DNA of 64,000 bases from Neoarius graeffei (lineage: Eukaryota > Chordata > Actinopteri > Siluriformes > Ariidae): contig NC_083577.1 in NCBI RefSeq assembly GCF_027579695.1, positions 68,017,241 to 68,081,240 on the forward strand, in the 5' to 3' direction. A program made the translations under genes and the position numbers. The notes beneath the pieces were generated by a model, which searched no databases, was not told where the DNA came from, and saw only the letters and a program-made list of their open reading frames with translations. This document shows, piece by piece, positions 1-11,819 of the stretch (its first letter is position 1; each line of letters opens with the position of its first letter).

Positions 1-68
1 GCCAGCTGTAGCAGTTCAGGAATATAAAATGCCTGTTTGCCAGCCAGGTTTTTCCATCCGAGCAATTC

Positions 69-434
69 ATCCATCTATTATCCATAACCACTTATCCTGT
101 GCAGGGTTGCAGGCAAGCTGGAGCCCATCCCAGCTGACTATGGGCGAGAGGCGGGGTACACCCTGGACAAGTTGCCAGGTCATCACAGGGCTGACACAGA
201 GACAAAACAACCATTCACACTCACACCTACGGTCAACTTGGAGCCACCAATTAGCCTAACCTGCATGTCTTTGGACTGTAGGGGAAACCAAAGCACCCAG
301 AAGAAACCCACGCAGACATGGGGAGAGCATGCAAATTCCACAGAAGAAGGCCCCCGTCGGCCACTCGGCTCAAACCCAGAACCTTCTTACTGTGAGGCAA
401 CAGTGCTAAACACTACACCACCGTGTCGCCCTCT
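69..434 (-). mobile_element. tRNA-derived SINE (HE1/Mermaid-like), full length, diverged
   Basis: A copy of the window's main SINE family, inserted in reverse. Its tRNA-like head, with a B-box-like GGTTTGAGCC on the minus strand, is at the right end near 375-434. The conserved central block around CATGCAGGTTAGG is near 263, and the 3' part is at the left. It has more substitutions than the copies near 39 or 53 kb, so it is probably older. An open frame across it is a SINE frame, not a gene. Confidence 0.9.
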
Positions 435-983
435 AGCAATTCATTCAACATTTTAATAAATAGTTTGAGGTTTAAAAAAAAAAAAAAACCTGCAATCAAA
501 GATTTGAAATTTTACTGTCATAAAAATGCTTATTTGACCAAAAGACCTGCCTGAATGTAAACATTTAAGAATAAATAAAAGAACAGAATGTATGCAATAC
601 ATACAGTTGTGGTCAGATGTTTACATACAGTGACTGGAATGTCATGGCAATATTTGGGCTTTCAGTCATTTCTTTGAACTGTTCGTTTTCTGTAGCAGAA
701 TGATTGTACAGTATACATCTTTAATTAAAAAAAGCGCAAGAATTTGGTGCACAAGTTCTAATTTTCTTTTGGTTTTCTGAAATCAACACAGGGTCAAAAT
801 CATACATACAGGGTCAAATTTATATACGCTCACTTAGATTATTAATTCAGAGGTGCTGAAACTTCCAAAATGTCTCTTACCTTCCCATTAGTGATCATGA
901 TTGACTACAGCTGGTAGCTTCTCTGTGCCTTCATAAAAAGGGTTTGTTTACAGCACTCATTGGATTGACCAACACGCAATACA

Positions 984-1675
984 ATGGGAAAGTCCAAGGA
1001 GCTCAGTGCAGATCTGAGAAAGAGGATAGCAGATATACACAACTCCGAAATGCCTCTGGAGCCATTTCTAAACAACTGTAAATTCCAAGATCAGTTCAAA
1101 CAATTGTATGCAAGTTACTGTGAGGTGTAGTCACTTTGCTTCAAGAAAACCCAAACTGTCACCCTCAGCTGAAAGGAAATTGGTTTGGATGCTCAGGAAC
1201 AACCTGGGAACCACCATGGCACAGCTCTGCCATGAACTGGAAGCTGATGGATCACTGTCTACAGTTCAGATCACCATGGACTAAGAGGCTGCTATCCAAG
1301 AAATAACCCCCTGCTCCAAAACTGACACCTTCAAGCTTAAAGTTTGCAACTGACCACATGGACAAAGAAAAAGCCTTCTGGAGGAAAGCTGGATGGTCAG
1401 ATGAGACAAAGATTGAGTTGTTTGGCTACAATGACCACCATGTACAGAGGGACACTGTACCAGCTGGTGGTGGTGGTGGTAGGATCATCATGCTCTGGGG
1501 CTGTTTTGCTGCCAGTGGAACTGGGTCATTGAACAAAGTGGGTGGATTAATGAAGGAGGAGGACGACCTCAGAATTCTTCAGCATAAACCATCAGCAACT
1601 TGAACGTGACTTGGGAGTTACAACAGGACGATGAACCCAAACACGCATCAGAAGTGGTTGTGGAAAATAAAGCAG
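984..1675 (+). pseudogene. Tc1-like transposase remnant
   Basis: Begins at an ATG with MGKSKELSADLRKRI, the N-terminal helix-turn-helix region of Tc1-like transposases. Later it shows WSDETKIELFG, which carries the first catalytic Asp, followed by an IMLWGCF block. Stops and frameshifts separate these blocks, and the region after about 1600 is scrambled. A normal transposase of this group is about 340 residues; this copy cannot encode one. Confidence 0.85.
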
Positions 1676-2050
1676 GCTAACGTTTAGCTTAAAACAATTC
1701 CTGACTTCAACCCTATTGCTAATATATGGACCGGGCTTAAGTTAAGTCCATGCCAAGAAAAGAAAAGGAGAAAAAACAAGATGAACCCAAACACGCATCA
1801 GAACTGGTTGTTCACGCATCAGAACAAGACCGAAAATTTACTTGAACTCTACCAGTTGTTCCATGAAGAGTTGTGAAATATCCAACCAGAATTCTGCCAG
1901 AAGCTTGTTCATCGGAAACAAAAATGTTTAAAGGTGAATCTTGCAAAAGACATTTTACCCAAATATTAGGTGTGCTGTATGTATATTTTTGACCATGTGT
2001 TGATTTCAGAAAACCCAAAGAAAATTAAAACTTGTGCACCAAATTCATGT

Positions 2051-2152
2051 TCTCATCTCATTATCTCCAGCTGCTTTATCCTGTTCTACAGGGTCACAGG
2101 CCAGCTGGAGCCCATCCCAGCTGACTACGGGCGAAAGGCGGGGTACACCCTG
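2051..2152 (-). mobile_element. SINE 3'-tail fragment inside Tc1-like element 1
   Basis: About 100 bp matching only the 3' part of the HE1/Mermaid-like SINE: the CTCATCTCATTATC tail, then the CAGCTGGAGCCCATCC block. It interrupts the Tc1 interior just before the right TIR. The head of the SINE is absent. Confidence 0.8.
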
Positions 2153-2559
2153 CCACAGAAAAAGAACAGTTCAAAGAAATTACTAGAAGCCCAAATATTG
2201 CCATGACATTCATGTCACTGTATGTAAACTTCTGACCACAACTGTATTTAAACCAAATTACTATAAAGTGTCCTGACGTCATTAACTTGAACACAATTAT
2301 GAACTGTAAAAATGTTATGAGAATCATACACTGGGACATGTTTGCCAAGTCCAGGAAACCTCGCACAATAGAAATACCAGATAATAACAGAAAATTGCCC
2401 ACAAGGGTTTCCGGGATAAAGATTGTTTCATCAGTATTGCACCTGCTTTTACAGGTTTCTGCAAGGACAGAAGAAAAGCAGGCAGACTTGCCCCATCACA
2501 CACATCTAACGGCTTGCTGAATCTATCAACTAATTATTAATAAATGTAATCATTTAATA

Positions 2560-4140
2560 CAACCCCATTTCCAAAAAAGTTGGGACAAAGTACAAACTGT
2601 AAATAAAACGGAATGCAAAAAAAATTCCATATTTTATTCAGAATAGAACATAGATGACATATCAAATGTTTAAACTGAGAAAATGTATCATTTAAAGAGA
2701 AAAATTAGGTGATTTTAAATTTCATGACAACACCACATCTCAAAAAAGCTGGGACAAGGCCATGTTTACCACTGTGAGACATCCCCTTTTCTCTTTACAA
2801 CAGTCTGTAAACGTCTGGGAACTGAGGAGACAAGTTGCCCAAGTTTAGGGATAGGAATGTTAACCCATTCTTGTCTAATGTAGGATTCTAGTTGCTCAAC
2901 TGTCTTAGGTCTTTTTTGTCGTATCTTCCGTTTTATGATCCGCCAAATGTTTCCTATGGGTGAAAGATCTGGACTGCAGGCTGGCCAGTTCAGTACCCGG
3001 ACCCTTCTTCTACGCAGCCATGATGCTGTAATTGATGCAGTATGTGGTTTGGCATTGTCACGTTGGAAAATGCAAGGTCTTCCCTAAAAGAGATGTCGTC
3101 TGGATGGGAGCATATGTTGCTCTAGAACCTGGATATACCTTTCAGCATTGATGGTGTCTTTCCAGATGTGTAAGCTGCCCATGCCACACGCACTAATGCA
3201 ACCCCATACCATCAGAGATGCAGGCTTCTGAACTGAGCGCTGATGACAACTTGGGTCGTCCTTCTCCTCTTTAGTCCGAATGACAGCGTCCCTGATTTCC
3301 ATAAAGAACTTCAAATTTTGATTCGTCTGACCACAGAACAGTTTTCCACTTTGCCACAGTCCATTTTAAATGAGCCTTGGCCCAGAGAAGACGTCTGCGC
3401 TTCTGGATCATGTTTAGATACGGCTTCTTCTTTGAACTATAGAGTTTTAGCTGCCAACGGCGGATGGCACGGTGAATTGTGTTCACAGATAATGTTCTCT
3501 GGAAATATTCCTGAGCCCATTTTGTGATTTCCAATACCGAAGCATGCCTGAAATGTGATGCAGTGCCGTTTAAGGGCCTGAAGATCACGGGCACCCAGTA
3601 TGGTTTTCCGGCCTTGACCCTTACGCACAGAGATTCTTCCAGATTCTCTGAATCTTTTGATGATATTATGCACTGTAGATGATATGTTCAAACTCTCTAT
3701 AATTTTACACTGTCGAACTCCTTTCTGATATTGCTCCACTATTTGTCGGTGCAGAATTAGGGGGATTGGTGATCCTCTTCCCATCTTTACTTCTGAGAGC
3801 CGCTGCCACTCCAAGATGCTCTTTTTATACCCAGTCATGTTAATGACCTATTGCCAATTGACCTAATGAGTTGCAATTTGGTCCTCCAGCTGTTCCTTTT
3901 TTGTACCTTTAACTTTTCCAGCCTCTTATTGCCCCTGTCCCAACTTTTTTGAGATGTGTTGCTGTCATGAAATTTCAAATGAGCCAATATTTGGCATGAA
4001 ATATCAAAATGTCTCACTTTCAACATTTGATGTTGTCTATGTTCTACTGTGAATACTATCAGTTTGAGATTTGTAAATTATTGCATTCCATTTTTATTTA
4101 CAATTTGTACTTTGTCCCAACTTTTTTGGAATCGGGGTTG
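2560..4140 (-). mobile_element. Tc1-like DNA transposon 2
   Basis: Starts CAACCCCATTTCC and ends GGAATCGGGGTTG, flanked by TA at 2558-2559 and 4141-4142. The TIRs are long: the left block GTTGGGACAAAGTACAAA reappears as its complement near 4105-4130. The minus strand holds a nearly complete but frameshifted transposase. It lies downstream of the ACTR3 polyadenylation signal. Confidence 0.92.
2770..3838 (-). pseudogene. Tc1-like transposase, frameshifted
   Basis: Reading leftward from an ATG at 3838, the N-terminal part (about 80 residues) has a helix-turn-helix and a GRKTILGARDLQAL linker. A second frame (3594-3271) continues with LSVNTIHRAIRRW and [11 protein letters not shown], the latter carrying the first catalytic Asp. 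A third frame (3314-3084) gives [16 protein letters not shown]. The final third, to about 2770, is out of frame with stops. At least two frameshifts make it inactive. Confidence 0.88.
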
Positions 4141-4434
4141 TAGTTACCAATAAGATTTGTTTCCTTTTCTGCCTGAATAATTTGCTTTCTATAATAACTT
4201 GAAATGAAATGCCTTGGAAAGACCAAAAGAACCAATGCATGGAAGTAGGGAAAAAAACAAACAAACAAACAAACAAAACTAATCTCACCACTGAAAAGCA
4301 TTTCTCAACACTCAAAATGAATGAATGGTTTATTACGATGAAAACACAGGAGACAAGCAAATCTTATTCTTTGGTGGTTCAAGCCTTGTATACTGCAGAA
4401 ATGAACTCAAATCATAAAAGGAGGGCACAATTTT

Positions 4435-5308
4435 GTAGAAACATTTTTTAGCCTTTATTGGAATGTTTTAGGCATCGCATTTACAAATCCAAACCTGCTG
4501 TAATTCGGTGTTCAGTGAAATATAAAAGTCCACTAGGTTAGCAATACTGGTCCGATAGTCATTCCTGTTCAAGCTCACTGTAATCCTATTATTGATAAAC
4601 ACATTTCCGTCCTGCTAGAGAGGAAAATGTAAATATATAATGATATGATCAGAGGTAAAAGCAGTCACATATTTAAAATTAATTTGATGAAAATGCAAGA
4701 AAAAAGTACATATTTTAAACTGATGAAAAAGCACAAGAATCAAAAGCTGTGAAACATTTTTGTTTCTTTTTTTTTTTTTAAACCTGGTCCAAGATTTCCC
4801 CCTGCTTTACCTGCTAAAGGACATGAAAATCATCCCAAGTTGCATCATACTTGAGAACAGCGGAAGAGAAGACTGGCATGGTCAACTTATTTAGGAATAA
4901 ATTGCTTGAGTCGCTTTTTGCTTTAAAACATGAACACCAGCAGTCTTCTGCAGCACTACCATAATGAATGTCAATAGAATTGTTTACTCTTTTTTAATTC
5001 AATGGGGGATTGCTATTTATTTATTTAAGACACCCACAGATTGCTGAGCAAATGCAGAGAAGAGGTGGAGTCATTTTGGTGTAGTAATCGCATTTTTCCC
5101 TTGTAGTGGGAATAACATGAACAAACAAACGAACAAACATTCATCATCTGGATCCAGCAGACAGGTTTGGTGTTAACCGAAATGAGCTCTCCCCCTCTCC
5201 CTCTCTCTCTAGTGGCCTGCTTTTTTTTTTCTTTTTAAATTCCCCAGCCCCGACCACCCGAACCCCAATCCCTCCGTGTATACGCGCACGTCTGTAGGTC
5301 TGTGGACT
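4435..5308 (-). other. ACTR3: Probable ACTR3 3' untranslated region
   Basis: Sequence between the ACTR3 stop codon and the first clear AATAAA with no repeat family in between. AT-rich, with a pyrimidine run near 5200-5230 and several A/T tracts. The 3' end is inferred from the polyadenylation signal; an earlier AATAAATAAATA run (5018-5029 on the minus strand) could give a shorter form. Confidence 0.6.
4454..4459 (-). promoter_or_regulatory. ACTR3: Candidate polyadenylation signal AATAAA for ACTR3
   Basis: Plus-strand TTTATT reads AATAAA on the minus strand, about 850 nt after the ACTR3 stop. It sits in CATTCCAATAAAGGC, with cleavage expected 10-30 nt further left. The next sequence leftward is intergenic and then a Tc1-like element. 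Confidence 0.55.
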
Positions 5309-5404
5309 CTAAGACATGACACCAAACACAGGGTTGTGGCGACAGATGCTGGGGCCGATTTCCTCATAATCCTTCTTGGTGTGACACACCTGGTAGAACT
5401 CAGG
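5309..5404 (-). CDS. ACTR3: ACTR3 coding exon 12 (last)
   Basis: Residues 388-418 and the TAG stop: [15 protein letters not shown] through NPVFGVMS. The acceptor is CTAG just right of 5404. The [18 protein letters not shown] stretch matches the C-terminal subdomain 1 of Arp3. Confidence 0.97.
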
Positions 5405-8400
5405 CTAGATGACAGAGAGGGGACACACACACACACACACGTTATAAAGCGATCTTGACTTCCCAGTGGGGAGCTGCAAAACGTGTCAGAAAGGTGTAAC
5501 ATAATGAATCTGCATCTTTCTCGTATTCCAAACATTCATATCTGAAATGAGCATGGAATAAAGCGAAAGGTTTTTTATTTTTTTGTGCTTGCTCCTTTAC
5601 CACCCCCCCATCCAAATATGAGCATTTATCATCAACGTGCCCCATAATCACTGGAAAAATCCAGGAGGTAGAAATGTCAGCAAATTGCTATCAGGTCTTG
5701 TGAATTCTGCAGGACTGCTGCACCGGTCTGCCCTATGGTCTAATGCAGTGTTTCTCAACCACTGGGCCGCAGCCCATTAGTGGGCCACGATCCCCCGCCC
5801 CCACCTAAGTTAAATTTTATTTGTACGTAGTAGAGTACAATTGCTGGGTTGCATCTGACATCACATCCATCTCATTAAGCTACGGTCACATTACAGCTTG
5901 TGATGCTTTATCGATGAATATGAGGCATTTTGGTAGCTATATACATGTGAGCTAAAAGTTGTGGTCACTTGACTTGACGGTCATGCCTTTGCGCACTTGA
6001 ACCTGGCGCAGTTCGAGTGGCCGCGTGCACTCACGGAGCACTTTGACTACGTTCAGGCTGCACCCTGAAACGACCCATATCCGATTTTTTTGCCCATATG
6101 CGACCTGTATCCTATCTGTTATTGACAATCTGAACGACACAGATCTGATTTTTTCACATGCGACCCAGGCCGCTTGGACATGTGGTCCTAAATCCGATGC
6201 ATATCCGATATTTTCACATGCGACTGCAGTCTGACCGGACAGGTCGCATTCATGCGACCTACACGTCATCAACAAGAGACAAACGTCACTATTCTACGTT
6301 GGCTAATCCCGCCTCTTTGGTGGAAAACAACAACATTTATACAGTTTTCAGAATTTAAATAGACTTTTATAGAATTGATCAAGCTAATGGTGGATTTGGT
6401 AGGGACCTGGATGTTGATCTGTTAGCCTGATTAAATAAAACAGTTTCTATAACTGATTTATAACTTAAACCATCCTGTATTACAAGATTATAAGATTGTT
6501 CTGGAAATTTCCAGTAATTTGACACCTTCGGTCTCATTAGTCTGCTGCCCACATTAATCAGATTATTGTGTGAGTTCCGCCGGCGCCACAAAAACCACAT
6601 CGCCAGGTCTCGCCTCATCTCCATAGCAAACTGCACTGGCGCTTATGCACCTTGAGCCAGCGCTGAGAGAAGTTGCAGAATTCAGCTGGCTATAAACAAT
6701 CTAAATAAATATTTATAAAAATGTAGAAAAAAAAAGTTTATTAATATGACGAAATAAATGTGCGCAAATTATTAAGCCTGAATTAAGAGTTTGGTAATAC
6801 AGCGGCCGCATCCCAAATGACTGCCTACTGAAGCTCGAGTGCACTATATAGAGTTTAAAAATCCAGTACTTCCTAGTAACATGTAGTGCACTTATATAGA
6901 AATTAGAGAGACATTTAGGAGTCAACCCTCGTTACCAGGCTACACGTTTTCAGTTCAGTTCAGAAACAAAAACACACACGAGACCTCACACTAACACTAA
7001 CCAGATAAACAAACAAACAAAAAAAAAAAAATCATTAAACTTGAAGAGTGCGCTTTTTTTTTGTTTACGTATTACGTAGATGTGCTTATTACGTGTCAAT
7101 TTGCGCATGCGGGACACTTTTGGGTCGTTTTCCGTTCATATTGGAGATCGCATACAAGTCTCATATAATTGGTAATGTGAACGGCCTAACAAAAAAATCG
7201 GATTTCACAACAAATCGGATATGGGTCTTTTCAGGTTGCAGTCCGAACGTAGTGTTTGTGCGCGTGCTTGGGACTCGGTCGTTATGAGAAAAACACCTGA
7301 CACTGATTTGAGTGCAAACACCACGCACAGATACGGATGCTGTTTTCAGAGGCTTTGCGAATCATCATCACGTTTGTTTCTAACGCTGTTTAAATATTCT
7401 GCGTTGCTTTTGGAAATATTGCGTCTGCTAATAAAAAACTCTTCCTGCACTGAGATCCATCTACCGCCATCTATCTTGCCACATATAAAAAGTTGCGCTC
7501 CTCCATGCTCTTCCAGCTTTTCATCTGTGTGTCCGTGTAGAACAATGTCTGCAGCACCAGGTAGTTTGAGATGTCGGGGAACTCAGATGGATAATTTTCC
7601 AACTTGTAGAAAAAAAAAAAAAATCAATCCTTTTGTTAACGTGTAAGGATCCATCCCACTGAGTGGTTTCTATATCAACTGCTTGAGTGTACTGCTTGGT
7701 TTTCAGAACTTGCTTGTTTGCTGGACACAAACATGGCAATAAGTTCTTGTGTTAACGGACCAGACTCCACTTTTGGATCATTAATCCCTTTTGGCTGAGA
7801 ATGCCCTGCACGCATGGTTTTATGTTGGCTCCTGGAACATCCATACAGTTTTAAATGCAATACCTGCAATTAAAAACGGTTTGTTTTACTGCATTTCGAG
7901 CGGGGAAAATAAGTATTGAAAGCATCGACATTTTTCAGTAAATATATTTCTGATGGGCTATTGACATGAAATTTTCACCAGATGTCGGTAACAACCCAAG
8001 TAATTCACACATACAAAAATCAAAACATATACGGTCATAAATTAAGCATAATAAAAGTGGAATGACACAGGGAATAAGTATTGAACACATGAAGAAAAGG
8101 TGCAAAAATGCATAGAAAGCCAAGAAACCAGCTGAAATCTATCAGTATTTAAAAAGCAATCCTGCCCCCCATCAGTGCAAATTAATATCAACTGGTTTAG
8201 TCCTAATTGATGGCCTATAAAAAGGTTTCTTATTACCCAGGTGTCACACAAGAAGCATCTCATGATGGGTAAAAGCCAAGCGCTTGTTCAAGACCTTCGC
8301 AACCTTATTGTTGCACAACATACTGATGGCATTGCTTACAGACGCATTTCTAAACTTCTGAATGGTCCAGTGAGCACCGTTGGGGCCATAATCCAGAAGT

Positions 8401-11400
8401 GGAAAGAACCTCATTTCGCCATAAACCAGCCACGACCAGGTGCTCCTCGCAAAATTTCTGACAGAGGAGTCAAAAGAATAAATCAGAAGAGTTGTCCAAG
8501 AGCCAAGGACCACTCGGAGAGTTTCAGAAAGACCTGGAACTAGCAGGTACAGTTTTGTTTTGCCCCCCCCCCCAAACACTACACTCAACTGCCATGGCCT
8601 CTATGCACTCACTGCACAAGATTCCATTGCTGAAGAAAACGCATGTTGAAGCTCGTTTAAAGTTTGCTGCACAACATTTGGACAAGCCTATGAAATACTG
8701 GGAGAATATAGTCTGCTTAGATGAGACCAAAATTTAACTCTTTGGATGTCCACCATGTTTGGAGGAGAAATGGCACTGCACATCAGCCCCAAAACACCAT
8801 ACCAATGGTGAAGTTTGAAGGTAGGAGCATCAGTGTTGGGGCTGTTTTTCAGCATATGGTACTGGCAGACTTCTTATAATTGAAGGAAGGATGAAGTGTA
8901 CCAAGATATTCTTGATAAGAATCTGCCAGGATGCAACGAGGGTGGACATTTCAGCAAGACAGTGATCCCAACCACACAACCAAGGAAACTCACAACTGGT
9001 TTCAGAGAAAGAAAATAAAAGCTGCTAGAATGGCCCAGTCAATCACCCGACTTGAATCCAACTGAAAATCTATGGAAAGAACTGAAGATCAGAGTTCATA
9101 GAAGAGGCCCCCAGAACCATCACGATTTGAAGACAGTTTGTGTGGAAGAATGGGCCACAAGAGACACCCCTGAGCAATGCATGCGACTAGTTTCTCCATA
9201 CAGGAGGCGTCTTGAAGCTGCCATTCCCAACAAAGGCTTTTCTACCAAGTATTAAATAAATTTCAGTAAGCATGTTCAATACTGGCAGCACGGTGGTGTA
9301 GTGGTTAGCGCTGTCGCCTCACAGCAAGAAGGTCTGGGTTCGAGCCCCGTGGCCGGTGAGGGCCTTTCTGTGCGGAGTTTGCATGTTCTCCCCGTGTCCG
9401 CGTGGGTTTCCTCCGGGTGCTCCGGTTTCCCCCACAGTCCAAAGACATGCAGGTTAGGTTAACTGGCGACTCTAAATTGACCGTAGGTGTGAATGTGAAT
9501 GGTTGTCTGTGTCTATGTGTCGGCCCTGTGATGACCTGGCGACTTGTCCAGGGTGTACCCCGCCTTTCGCCCGTAGTCAGCTGGGATAGGCTCCAGCTTG
9601 CCTGCGACCCTGTAGAACAGGATAAAGCGGCTAGAGATAATGAGATGAGATGTTCAATACTTATTCCCTGCGTCATTCCACTTTATTTATGGACATACGT
9701 TTTGATTTCTTTGGGTTGTTACCGACATCTGGTGAAAATTTCATGTCAGTAGCCCCATCAGAAATATATTTACTGAGAAAAAAAAAATGTTGACGCGTTC
9801 AATACTTTTTCCCTGTTGTATTTAATTCCTGGGCTCAGGAACAGGGAGCGATGTTGCATCCCATTAATACACTACAGTAGATTATTAGATTAATAGAATA
9901 GAAGAGCCAAAATAATCGGGGATCTTTTTTAATGGGCCCCGACTTGTTACAAGTATGAACAACTGTGCCTCAAAGCAGAAAAAGGTTGAGAACCCCTGGC
10001 CTAATGAATTTGGTCGACTCCCAAAATATGAACAAACCAGTAGTGGAATATAAACCGCAGCAGCAGCCTGGCAGAGGGAGTTACTAAGGATTTTGGAAAT
10101 GCATCTTTGTCCAGAACATGTTCTGTATCAGTTTAAAACCCATCGCTTTATTCTGAGTAATACATCCCTATTGTGTCGTTATGTTTGCTTAATTGGTGTG
10201 TGTAACTCACTGTTGAGGCCAGCATGGATCCTCCGAACCACACGGCATAGCGCTGCATGTGGTGAGTGATGACCTGCACATCAATAGGTTTGGGCTGCAA
10301 GAGAAAATAAATAAATAAATAAATAAATAAAAAACACCACACGATAATGAAAGCGCAACACTTCAACTTCTGTTCTTTATTCTCATGCTGGAGTTCTCCA
10401 TCAGACCTTCAATTTGCCACCGCTGAGTTCTTCGCTCAATTTGAGACGAGCGTCCACGGTTCTCTTCAGATCTCTCTGCAGGCGCCGGCCGAAATCACGG
10501 AACATGGTAGAACCTCCTGACAGAACAATGTTCTACAAAAGAAACACAAAAAAAGACCCACAAAGATCAACTGCGAGCGACTGCTCACTTACGTATACCC
10601 TCTGCTCTCGCTGATATCAGAATGCAAGCAACTGGACACTTATTATGAATGCTGACTTCAAGAAATAATTAACCCTGAAACAAGGAAGTAAAGAGCAGTG
10701 TCTCTCCCCAGGGATTTCAAATAGCATCCTGGGAAACTGTCATTTTGAAAATGGCGTCAAAATCCATCCTACAGTACGTGTTTCATAAATCCATTCAGTC
10801 AGTAAACAGGAAGTCGATGTGCGACAGACCTGAAAAACGGTATACGTGGTTAGAGTTGCAAAATTCCGGGAATTTTCAAAGGTGGAAACTTTCCATGGGA
10901 ATTAACGGGAAAAGACTGGGAATTTTGAAAGTGGACATCAATTAAGTAAGTAGAAAAAAATATTGTAGCATAATCTTGGTTAAAAGAGGCAGATTTATGG
11001 GAATAAAGTTGTGCATAGCACGCTGTTACTCACTCACATGGACAAAACATGTTATTTTCTCAGGAGCCATTGAAGCCAAACCCCTTACATACATTTTGTA
11101 TCCCTCTATCACATGCACAATAACTTCTAGAATTCTGAAGAGCTAGAACTGTTTTAAATACAAACTGCCGAGATCACACATTACAGACAAAGGACTACAT
11201 GCCATCAAGTAAGTTTTGAGGATGTTTGAGGATGATTTTTTATGTATTATGGTATTTAAGTAAAAATGAAAAGGTATAGTAGAATAAATCATGCTAATTT
11301 ACTTGTAAATTAGAATTGTGCCATTTCATTGAAGTAGTTAGCTTGTGATGCTAGTTACAGCAAATTGTGCTAGCTTAATGGGAAACCAGATAAGCTAAAT

Positions 11401-11751
11401 GAAAGCTTCCTATGAACATTTCATGTAAGAAAACTTGCATTGATATCAAAGTCTTGCATATTCAAGACTTTTTTTTTCCGAAGGGGAAAACATTTTTCAT
11501 TGTACATTTTGAATTTGAGTTTTTGAGTCAGAGAGTTACATTCTGTCTGTTCTGTCCCATAAGTGGGAGCTGTAAGCAACATATTGGCAAACGTTCATGT
11601 TTTGTTCAATAAAAGAAATAAGCATTGATAAAGTTCTTCTTACAAATAAATCAGAGTCATGTGTTTTAATTGTCTCCATTTTTGCAATAATGTCTGCTGA
11701 TGACAAAATAAAATGTTTATATTTTTGTTTATGACTTAATAAATGTTTATG

Positions 11752-11819
<68 letters not shown>

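Larger units (their letters stand above)
604..2244 (+). mobile_element. Tc1-like DNA transposon 1, degenerate
   Basis: The element is bounded by inverted repeats: it starts CAGTTGTGGTCAGATG and ends with the complement, CTTCTGACCACAACTG. TA dinucleotides flank both ends (602-603 and 2245-2246), the Tc1/mariner target duplication. The TIRs extend inward through a block containing GCCAAATATTGCCATG-like sequence. A broken plus-strand transposase lies inside, and a SINE tail fragment has been inserted near the right end. Confidence 0.9.
7894..9818 (+). mobile_element. Tc1-like DNA transposon 3 with long (about 200 bp) TIRs
   Basis: The right terminal region (9660-9818) is the complement of 7894-8090: both contain AAGTATTGAA, a CAGTAAATATATTTCTGATG block and a CACCAGATGTCGGTAACAAC block. 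The right end CCCTGTTG is followed by TA; the left terminus is less exact. A plus-strand transposase remnant and a complete SINE lie inside. It is itself inside the hAT element of ACTR3 intron 11. Confidence 0.85.
5746..9998. mobile_element. hAT-type DNA transposon with nested insertions (ACTR3 intron 11)
   Basis: Left end CAGTGTTTCTCAACC; right end GGTTGAGAACCCCTG is its imperfect complement. The flanking 8-mers GTCTAATG (5738-5745) and GCCTAATG (9999-10006) match at 7 of 8 positions, the hAT target-duplication size. Only about 1.1 kb is its own sequence (5746-6050, 7249-7893, 9819-9998). The rest is a smaller inverted-repeat element and a Tc1-like element. No transposase frame of its own was recognised, so it is probably non-autonomous. 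Confidence 0.85.
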
